Of a stretch of DNA of 64,000 bases, positions 56,310-64,000 are shown one piece after another. The position numbers were made by a program, and so were the translations under genes. The DNA comes from Pomacea canaliculata (taxonomy: Eukaryota; Mollusca; Gastropoda; Architaenioglossa; Ampullariidae). The stretch covers positions 10,403,807 through 10,467,806 of the forward strand of contig NC_037601.1 in NCBI RefSeq assembly GCF_003073045.1, given 5' to 3'. The notes under the pieces were generated by a model. It worked only from the letters and a program-made list of their open reading frames with translations, had not been told where the DNA came from and made no database searches. Positions within the stretch are counted from its first letter, which is position 1, and every line of letters begins with the position of its first letter.

Positions 56310-56800
56310 TTCAGCTGTGTTTGCAAGGTGTGAATTTATCTGGAGATGATTTTGAATGTGTCTTTCTTTGTTGTTCCTTATGGTGGAGGGTTTTTACATT
56401 AACAGGTTTTCCTTCAGGTATACTGCATCTTAGTGTGTGGGTGGTGCTTCTGTGTGGAATGGTTGAAATCGCTTTTATGGACTGGGAAGTGCTGGGGCCA
56501 CCACAATCTAAAAGAGGAGGAGGTGGCATAACAACAGATAGTGACCCACATCATCAGTTTGAACAGAGATAGATGCTGAAGGTCATTTTGCGACAGTGAA
56601 CATATGTGTAACAGACCCTAGATTCTGTGTGTATGCATTGGAAAATTCCTTTTTCTTTCTGTTCTAGACAGTCCTTTCATAAAATAAAATGGAAACTGTT
56701 GCAATGAACATTGTAGACACTTAAGGAGAAATCACTTGCAGCATGGCCAGTCTCACCACAGCCAAAGCAGTGGGGTTGGGACGGATTTCAACCTCAGACA
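56310..56800 (-). mobile_element. I-type LINE ORF1 fragment with zinc knuckle
   Basis: On minus: HCFGCGETGHAASDFSLKC (a CX2CX4HX4C zinc knuckle), then a Pro-rich part with MPPPPLLDCGGPSTSQSI. The Pro-rich part parallels MPPPPTSCGGTQSSQQSQ in the copy at 61050-61580. Such ORF1 proteins bind LINE RNA. Several stops. Confidence 0.65.
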
Positions 56801-56814
56801 TCCCAGAAAGGTTA

Positions 56815-56900
56815 GGGAAATCAAATCAAATCAAATCAAATCAGACTTTACTGTCTGTCGAGGAGACCCAAGACAGAAATTTTTCTTTTGCTCACACAAA
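56815..56900 (-). mobile_element. L2-type LINE 3' end
   Basis: Read on minus: AAAAATTTCTGTCTTGGGTC, AGACAGTAAAGTCTGATTTG followed by a (GATTT)n tail. Same family as 48160-48310. Confidence 0.75.
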
Positions 56901-57269
56901 TGAATGTTCACAAATGAATAAGATGACTTGTCAACAAACACCTTATTATTCTATGTACGCAAGGCTTCAGAGGATTTTTGTGTTTCACACCAGGAAGCAT
57001 TCAGTGGGGAGGGATTTTATGGAAAGAAGAGTTTTTAAATACCCTGTCGACTGCCAAATATGAGTGACAGGAGTGGTCAATCTGACTCTGTATCCTCCAC
57101 ATCCAAAGAAGGAGAAAGGGGTGGCCAGTATACCCACTAGATAGAGGCTGTGTTTACCTATGGGGACAATTTATAAGAGAAGGTAAAGCAAGTGGAAATG
57201 TTTGTTTCTTTCAACTAAGGCTAAATCAAGGATAAAAAGTAACCTTACCTTAAAAAATTTAAGGAGAAT

Positions 57270-59275
57270 GGCATGTAATTTATTATAGTGTCCTGGTGGC
57301 GTTGCCATAGGGACTGAACATAGGCTGAGAAAATAGGTTTACAGATTGATGATACCAATGACTGTAATTTGCCAGGGGACTGACATGCAGCCTTGGCAGC
57401 CTGGTCTGCTCAAACATTGCCAGAGATACCAGGAGGCCAAATAGAAACAATGTCCTTATTACAATGAATGAGTGCTGCATGAATTGTATGAAACTTGTAT
57501 GAAGCTTTCGCTCCTTTGTACAAATGGCATACAGAGCAGCACACTGAGGTCCAAAAACAGCATGGTACGCAGGGTTTCCAGGGTAAGCTTCTAAACGACA
57601 AACATAGGATAGCATGAGTTTTAGACAATGGAGAGAAAGTGGAGGCTCACCAGCATCCATGTACAAACTTTGTACAAGAGTGGCGAGGAAGGCGCCCAAA
57701 CAAATGTGGAGTCTTTAATGATGAATAGGAATGAGAATTTCGAGGTAGGACTCGAGCAGAACCATAGATGATAGATCCATAGTCTAGCTTGGAGCGGACC
57801 AGGGCACAATACAGACGAAGTAGGACCATGCGGTCTGCCCCCCAGCTGACATGATCAACTGCTCTGAGAATGTCCAAGGCTTTCTGACATGAAAGGCATA
57901 GAGATTTGATATGAGGGAGAAAAAATAGTTTACGGTCAAAGATGACCCCAAGAAATTTACTTCCTAGACCACTTTGAGTACTGTGCCATTAACAGAAATA
58001 GATGGGTTTGGAAACATACCTTGCAGTTTGCAAAAGTGGATGCATACTGACTGCGTAAGAGAACATTTGAAGCCATTTTCTGCCACCCATCTTTGTACAT
58101 CGTTTATGCATAACTGAAGCCGGCGCTCAAGGCATGGTAGGGATTCACTTTGAATACAGAAAGCAGAGTCATCTACAGATAAAAAGGCCTCCAAACCTGG
58201 ACAGACAGATTTCAAGATTGAATATATTTTGATGCTGAAAAAAGTTGGAGAAAGAATGCTACCCTAGGAACGTCCATTTCCCATTCCTGAAGATCAGAAA
58301 GGATAGACCCTACATGAACTTGAAAAAGGAAGTGCAAAAGAAAATTCTTGATGAAGAGTGCCATACGATCCTGGAAGCCAAGGGAGTGAAGATCCAACCG
58401 AATACCTAGCTTCCAGGTAGTGTGTTATGCTTTCTCCAAATAAAAAAACGCCCCCAAAACATGTTCTTTGCTGACAAATGCATCCCTGACAAAAGTTTCA
58501 AAATGGACCAAGTGGTTCAGGGTGCTGTGGCATTTTCTGAAGCCATACTGCAGGTTGGAGAGGAAACTTCCAGACTCCACAGCCAGACACCCAAATAAAG
58601 TTAAAGATGCCTAGAAGGAGGACAGACACCTGTGGAAGATCAATCAACAGCTGATAAGAAATATTGTTTGGGTCTGGTGCAGACCCTTGCACCTCTGAAA
58701 GGCCTGCTGCAGTTCAGAAAGAGAAGGGGAGATTGTACTTTTCGGAGTTATCGGAAGAAAAGTCACAGCGGAACGATTCCTGAACAGACTTCAGGCGCTG
58801 GAAAAGTGGAGTGTAGTGAGAAGAGGAGGAGTCGTGAGCAATGGTGGATGCCTAGGAATTAGCAACAACTCATGCCTCTGAGAGGACAGAGTCTCCAACC
58901 CTCAGATAGCCTATCAAGCCAGCCTGAAACCTTCCTTTTATCTTTCTCACGACCACACATACTGTTTGGAAAGTGGTGCGGGAGGACAATGAGGACACAA
59001 ACTACTGCCACACAAGTTTTCTTGTCTGTTTAAAAATATAATGAGCCTGAGCTCTATTGTGTTTAAAACTTATCGCATTTTCAGGAGTGAGGTGGCAGAA
59101 GGCAAGGTGCTGGGCTATCTTCCGAGCATGCTGAGCCACCCTACACTCCTCCGTAAGCCAGGGAACATGTGGATGGTTATTACAATGCCTTCACGTAGCA
59201 ATCGTCTCCGAAGCAATTTCATTTAAAATTGAGGAAAAGAGCTTAGCAAGATGTAGCATGGGATCACTGTCAACA
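57270..59275 (-). mobile_element. I-superfamily LINE: reverse transcriptase and RNase H
   Basis: On minus, in several frames: VDSDPMLHLAKLFSSILNEI, HVPWLTEECRVAQHAR, SSLSSRTTFQTV, DPNNISYQLLIDLP, LDLHSLGFQDRMALFIKNFL, then SVDDSAFCIQSESLPCLERR, CINDVQRWVAENGFKCS, GADRMVLLRLYCALVRSKLD and YGSIIYGSARVLPR. The final part (AALIHCNKDIVSIWPPG, with ISGNV) is RNase H-like, which places it in the I superfamily (jockey-like, RNase H-bearing). It is 5' truncated and carries about ten frame changes. The active-site aspartates appear as SVDDSAF. Confidence 0.82.
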
Positions 59276-59282
59276 TTATTTT

Positions 59283-59400
59283 TACCTCTGCTACTCACAT
59301 CTTAGTACTACTCACACCTCTAAGCTACTCACAAAAGTAAAGCTCGTTCTCGCATACCTCTAAGATACTCACAATTGTAAAGCTCGTTCTCCCCGACTCT
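59283..59400 (-). repeat. Repeated splice-donor block
   Basis: Read on minus, GAACGAGCTTTACAATTGTG then AGTATCTTAGAGGTATGCGA is followed by GAACGAGCTTTACTTTTGTG then AGTAGCTTAGAGGTGTGAGT and a third, shorter GTGAGTAGTACTAAGATGTG with a fourth AGTAGC. The end of the neighbouring exon and its donor are thus copied in tandem, giving four GTGAGTA sites within about 90 bp. Confidence 0.8.
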
Positions 59401-59468
59401 CTCTCTCTCCATAAGCCGCCTTTGGTCCTCAAATATTTCAAACTCACTCAGAATCTGTTTCATCCCAT
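59373..59468 (-). CDS. Probable upstream LRSAM1 coiled-coil exon
   Basis: From AACAG/AT to AATT/GTGAGT, 96 bp. The frame reads GMKQILSEFEIFEDQRRLME, RERVGENELYN. Its strand, charged coiled-coil composition and place fit the part of LRSAM1 before the 55550-55640 exon. Direct similarity to human LRSAM1 is weak. Using the first donor the phase does not match the next known exon; the second donor copy (59330s) would give a matching phase, or an exon is missing between. It stands between two I-type LINE blocks. Confidence 0.5.
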
Positions 59469-59599
59469 CTGTTATTAGACCAGAAAAAAACAGATGGTTA
59501 ACACTCACACAAGTAACAATAATGGATCATGAAATTTTATTGAGTCATACAATCTTATATATTATGCCAAGTAGCAGATATTCATACAACAGTTTAGAG

Positions 59600-59796
59600 C
59601 AGTGGTTCTCAACCTTTTACTTGTGACGCCCCCCTGACGAACAAAGGTATGTCCGCGCCCCCCTTAGCCAGCAATGTAAGCTTATTTCACTAATACCGGT
59701 ATAAGAAACTTTTAAAAAATGACCACCCTCGCGCCTCCCTTGTAAGCATGTCACGCTTCCCCTGAGGGGGCACACCCCACCGTTTGAGAACCACTG
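59600..59796. mobile_element. hAT MITE with perfect target duplication
   Basis: CAGTGGTTCTCAACCTTTTA at the left and CGTTTGAGAACCACTG at the right. GTTTAGAG flanks it at 59592-59599 and 59797-59804. It shares its ends with the 15582-15779 family, but the interior (GACGCCCCCC, CGCCTCCCTTG) differs. 197 bp. Confidence 0.93.
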
Positions 59797-60344
59797 GTTT
59801 AGAGTCATACCCTAACAGAAGTTATCAGTGTTCATAAAAGCATGAGCAAACAAAGTTTTTCCAAATCAGACCTACTTCAACATCCACTGATACTATAAAG
59901 AATACAAAATTTTTAAAATATTATTGATGTACGTGTATGTATTGATGCTTTGCACAAAAATTTCTATGTAAAATGGTTTACAGACTTGATTTTGGGTTTT
60001 ATAAAATGTCGTCTAAATACTGACTGTATAATTACTCACAAAGCAATAAAGAACTTATATATATATTCTGTGATGTCAGTGGCAATATTCTCAATTAACT
60101 CTTTCCTGTATTGCTTCTGTAGATGAAAATGTCATCAGAACCACAGACTGCTTTGCAGAATGTAATGCAAAATAAAATAAAGTTATCAAAAGTATATTAG
60201 TAGGAATAGATTTTCCATCCTTCTTGGGATGACCAGCGACAAATCAACTGCTGACACTGTGCTACTGTGTGGATGACAAAAGGTGTTAAAGCCGTCGTTT
60301 AAAAGGGAGAGATCACTTTCCATAAAAAAATTATCTTAGCAACT

Positions 60345-61580
60345 CTCCTCTGGTGTCAGTCGAAGCCCCACCCCGCAAGGGGTGGTGCCCATTAAAGTTC
60401 CCCAAAAGAAAGATGGAAGAAAGAACTTGGGTCAAAGACCCTCAAGGTCCTGGTGGGATATCCGAGAAGAAGGAAGATAGACACAGCAAATAGTGATAGT
60501 CTTGTTCAGACTAACCTGGGCAGCAACAGCTTGAGGAGGAGTGGAAAGTGATATTTGGCTAAACAAAAGGTGGAAGTGGAGAAGAGCAGTCCCGCCTGAA
60601 GGGACGTTAGTCTGAGAATCCTGACTTAAAACTTGAAAGCCTTGGAAGGAAAAAGATGTGGAAGGTACAGGGCTTCTGCTTACGCAAAAATTGCGTACAG
60701 TATGCATTAAAAGTTCAGAGGACCCCTTCAATTTTCGTCAATGGGGTCCCCTTCAAATTTGGGTGAAGAACAGGGACCCCTTAAAAATCTGAAGAAGGGG
60801 TCCCTGGGACCCCAAAGAATTTAGCCTTAGCAGAAGCCCTGATGGTAGGAGAAGTGTAGTGCTAAATATTAGGAGAGAAACGAGATGCTAGGCATTCGAG
60901 TTCTTCAAAGTGGGCTCAGATCCCTCGACAGTTCCATTGGAGGATTGTAGACATAGTTTATCTGTGAGGAAAAGATGCAGAGCGCCCCATAGAAGCAGAG
61001 GGAGGAAAAGAAGAAGAGGAAAGCATGGGGTGTCAAGATGGAGAAGGTGACACTAAACATAACTCAACCACATCCATCCCCTGCTCGCCAAGAGAATCAA
61101 AGCGGTTAGAAACAGGGATTGATGGTGCTGCTGTGGTAGTCCCAGATGTTTTCTGCTTAGCAGCGAGTTCTTTCTGGTGATTTTGGTTTTGTTTTTGTGT
61201 TCTTGTCTGTCTGAAGTGTGGTATTCTTGTTCCTTGGTGATTCTATGTTGCGTGCTTGCTGGCTTGCAGCGTTTCTGACTGGTGAAGGGGGATACTTGAT
61301 GCTTGTGTGGCTTGAGATGCTTGTGTGGTTTGAGATTGTTGTGATGACTGAGTGCCCCCACAGCTTGTAGGAGGAGGAGGCATAGCCTGACAGACTGGGA
61401 CAGGGCCCTCAGAAGAGACCCATGTCGTGTCCACCTGGATAGATACTGAGGTCGATGGTCGTCTTGCAACCGATGCCAAGTAGGAAATGGAGCTTATAGT
61501 AGAAGATGCTCCTGAGGAGCTACACACTAAGTGACAGCAAGCATCGGGATCTGAGTTCATTTTGATCAAAACATTTCTAG
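60345..61580 (-). mobile_element. I-superfamily LINE: ORF1 C-terminus and endonuclease
   Basis: On minus, ORF1 text comes first (MNSDPDACCHLVCSSSGASS, ISYLASVARRPSTSVSIQVD, QAMPPPPTSCGGTQSSQQSQ). The endonuclease follows (FSFQGFQVLSQDSQTNVPSG, GTALLHFHLLFSQISLSTPP, ITICCVYLPSSRISHQDLEG). Near 60390 NFNGHHPLRGGAST corresponds to the GDFN motif. A hAT MITE lies in it at 60669-60840. It stops before the RT region. The block at 57270-59275 begins at the RT region, with an apparent host exon between the two. Confidence 0.72.
60669..60840. mobile_element. hAT MITE (AGGGCTTCTGC ends)
   Basis: Left AGGGCTTCTGCTTACGCAAA and right TTAGCCTTAGCAGAAGCCCT are inverted. GAAGGTAC and GATGGTAG flank it (6 of 8 positions alike). 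Its interior (GGGGTCCC repeats, CTTCAATTTTCGTCAATGGG) is the same as the two ends of the 28205-30393 element joined together, so it is a deletion derivative of that family. Confidence 0.85.
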
Positions 61581-61787
61581 GAGTAAAGATTTTTATTTTT
61601 AATCTTGCATGAAATTGTGCTGGAACCCAAATTTTCTAGACTTTATCGGCAAAATGTAAACATTGTAAAACTCTTCTTGGTCTAGAAACAGCGTCTTGTT
61701 TTTCCATACTTTCAAGACTCAGCATGAACCCTGGATTAAGATTGCACTAAAATGAAAAAAAAAACCCCATCAAAAAGAACTGCTCAC

Positions 61788-61858
61788 CAAGCACTTCACG
61801 ACGGCATAGGTTGTGCAGTTCTTCCCAGGTGACTGTAAACCAGTCATCTTCCTGCATG
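61788..61858 (-). CDS. Putative coding exon, gene unassigned
   Basis: From GACAG/C to CTTG/GTGAGC, 71 bp. It reads MQEDDWFTVTWEELHNLCRR, EVL in one open frame with phases 1 and 1. Strong splice sites and a protein-like composition support a real exon. It could be an upstream exon of LRSAM1 or of a neighbouring minus-strand gene; I see no match to the human LRSAM1 sequence. Confidence 0.45.
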
Positions 61859-61904
61859 CTGTCACACACAAACACCACCCCACACACAGATATACAATGA
61901 TGTT

Positions 61905-61965
61905 TACAAAAATAATAATAATAAAGGGAATTTATATAGCAAATTTCCTGACTTAGCAGAAGGCT
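61905..61965 (-). repeat. LINE/SINE 3' tail
   Basis: AATAATAATAAT then AAGGGAATTTATATAGCAAA, TTTCCTGACTTAGCAGAAGG and CTCAAAAG. This is the same tail layout as 45600-45672, read on minus. Confidence 0.55.
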
Positions 61966-62339
61966 CAAAAGAAAGGATTAAGGTAAGCATATAGGGTTGT
62001 GAGAAGGCATTTTCCTGTTTTAATTTGCAATGGAACCATTAAAAAATACTGCTTCAAATTTTGATATGATAAACCTTTGTGTCGACTTTCGCAAGCAGGG
62101 CATCCTGGAATTGCACAGCTAGTGCCTGTCATCTCAAAATAATACAATAATATGCGACACAAGAGATCTGTTCCCATGCCAGAGTTGGCTGTCCTTGTTA
62201 TTTATAGTCTATGCCTGGTGTGGTTCATGGGTCGTGTGATACTGTTTAAGGGCAATAATCCGGCAGAGGCCAGACAAAAGGCAGCCCGAGTTACACACCA
62301 TGACTATGAAAATGATCAATATGGTGACGAACAAGTTAC

Positions 62340-63140
62340 AGGCACTTGTAACACACTTTCCTTTTTGCAATGGAACATGTGCGGACTGCAAGGTAAACTG
62401 AAGGACATTAAATTTAAGTCTTTTATAATGACATATGACTTTATTTATTTCGATGATACATTTATGGAAGATCTTACTCCTGCAGTCGTTTCCAACTAGT
62501 CATGCTTTCACATGTCTAATTAACAATAAACTGCTACCATATATTTCCAGATTGGACACAAGTTCTCAAACTTTGATGCTTTTCCGAATTGCAAAAAATC
62601 TTTTTATGCGTGTGCCTTTGTAACTCCTGAAGGCTCTCTCTTTTATCCATTCTTTGGTGTTAATAATGGCATTCTCAATACTGAAGAATGTTTGGTGGAG
62701 TGCATGTTGAAATATGGGGATGGTACGTTATTGTCGCTGGAGATTTAAGCAGTTGAACTGGGTGCTTGAACAATGATACTACTGATGCCGATTTTGTAGC
62801 AGACGTACCGGATAGTCATTCTGTAAAATCAGACACTCACATGACCTAACTGTTAATCACTATGGGACATTTTTACTTAATCTATGTGCCTCTTTTGACC
62901 TTTATATTTTGAATAGTGTATTTCAAGGCGACCGTGATGGTTGCTACACATATATTACTGATTCTGGCCACAGTGTTAATGATTACTTTTTAATGTCAAA
63001 AGCACAAAGAAAGTTTACCTTTCTTGTTGCACAAAGGATTAACTTGGTTATTGGCAGATAGCAGCCATACCTAAGAACTTAGTGTAAGCCTATGCAAATC
63101 TCTTTCAGAAGATTAAAATTGTCAGATCTTTAACATCTCG
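62340..63140 (+). mobile_element. LINE endonuclease fragment
   Basis: Plus-strand pieces TLSFLQWNMCGLQGKLKDIK, SFIMTYDFI and, further on, SFDLYILNSVFQGDRDGCYT then YITDSGHSVNDYFLMS in several frames. WN-x-x-G-L, the D-x-R-T-G-C-like middle and S-H/G-x-x-x-D-Y are the order of an apurinic-type LINE endonuclease. The reverse transcriptase does not follow within the window. Multiple frame changes. Clade not assigned. Confidence 0.65.
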
Positions 63141-63714
63141 CTAAAGCTTTTCATTCTTTCATTCAGCAAAAATGGGCAACATACAAGAGATAGAAGAACA
63201 AAAAACCAACACATGTGGTTGCTCTTTATTAGAATACCCTTTTTGGTTTGGAATTTACAGTTTTGTCTGCTGAGGAGCGCTTTGAGCGCGCCTCCGTTTT
63301 GGGTTTTATTTTTAGAAGGAGAAATTAGGGCTACTTTAGGTCTTAGTTATAGGTGGGTCGTGGAGGGGGAAGTTTTGTTGTTTCATCCTGTGGCGTCCTA
63401 GTGACTGTTGTTCTTTTGTTTTATCCACAGGCTTTGTGTGCATCCTTGGTGCACGTCTTTTGTGTGCATTCCTTGTGTACTTACTTTGTGTATGTGCTAT
63501 GCGTACGTGCCTTGTGTATCTGTTTCTACACAGTTTTGACGGTCTCTCATCTATGTGTTATTGTCAACCATTGTACGCTTCTTCGTTTCCTCATCTTTGT
63601 CTACTGGTCCTGCGTCTGCAGTCAGCTAGGGAACTGAACTGTGAACTGTGCCATGTGAACCAGCACCAGAGACTGTCAACTGAGTGCCCCATGTTCCTGA
63701 TCTTTGTGAAGTAT

Positions 63715-64000
63715 TAAAGACTCAGGGGCAACTACGCTCACGTACTGTATTGTGCCGTGGTGTGCGCTGATGTTTAACTGCTTTATTTGTTTATTTTCTT
63801 TTCTTTGCGTGGGGTAATCCCCTTTTCTTTTGCGAGTAATCATAAGTGTATTTCTCCATTTTTATTAGGTGTATTCGTGTTTTGCTTTGCTTATTTTTAA
63901 TTTTGGATTAAACTTCTTATTTATATCGTTCATTTCGTCTTTGTTGTGGTCTTCGCTTATCAAGGGTTCGACAGGTAAGTCATGTCCCGCCTCTGGCAGA
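63715..64000 (+). repeat. Interspersed repeat shared with 9335-9600
   Basis: The second copy of the repeat described at 9335. It is collinear over about 270 bp and ends in the same TTCGACAGGTAAGTCATGTC block before the window edge, so its real right border is outside. Confidence 0.6.

Noticed and set aside
61965-62177. Minus-strand frame with MTGTSCAIPGCPACESRHKG, reminiscent of a THAP domain
   Set aside because: The spacing of later Cys/His residues and the proline motif of THAP are absent.

Overview
The window is eukaryotic nuclear DNA from an invertebrate animal, most likely a mollusc. This rests on protein-level resemblance and the mix of transposons, because no ribosomal or mitochondrial marker is present. 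Genes are split into short exons with GT-AG borders and long introns. The DNA is AT-rich, and most of the 64 kb is transposable-element debris in many nested layers.

Layout. 1-11.7 kb: DNA transposons. There is a TA-flanked mariner/pogo-type element (769-1605), a hAT element with a perfect 8-bp target duplication (2381-3387), a 4-kb PIF/Harbinger element with a smaller Harbinger element nested inside it (4439-8504 and 4527-5180), and three fragments with mariner-type ends near 10-11.7 kb. 11.7-22.3 kb: thinly annotated DNA with two short predicted secreted-protein genes on the minus strand (13.56-13.93 and 20.29-20.55 kb) and two pogo/Tigger relics, one split by a hAT MITE. 22.5-28.2 kb: a broken Ty3/gypsy fossil cut by an RTE-type LINE, hAT scraps and an L2-type LINE. 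28.2-30.4 kb: a composite with hAT ends containing a shortened LINE. 30.7-31.6 kb: the terminal exon of NFKBIL1 on the plus strand. 32.9-39.4 kb: a nearly whole L1/Tx1-type LINE with a 9-bp target duplication. 40.2-40.5 kb: a lone von Willebrand A-domain exon. 44-55.6 kb (perhaps to 61.9 kb): minus-strand exons of the E3 ubiquitin ligase LRSAM1 (coiled coil and SAM domain), with introns filled by LINEs, a second gypsy fossil, SINE-like and hAT insertions. 62.3-64 kb: a LINE endonuclease fragment and a repeat also present at 9.3-9.6 kb.

How the genes relate. NFKBIL1 (plus) and LRSAM1 (minus) are convergent host genes with their 3' ends about 12 kb apart. The L1/Tx1 LINE lies between them. The C-terminal RING exon of LRSAM1 was not found, and one of its exons carries two mutually compensating frame changes, so that copy may be decaying or mis-assembled. 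Everything else with coding character belongs to mobile elements. No undescribed multi-gene system is evident. The most informative structures are the nested Harbinger pair, the ordered insertion layers with intact target duplications, and element-driven copying of splice sites.
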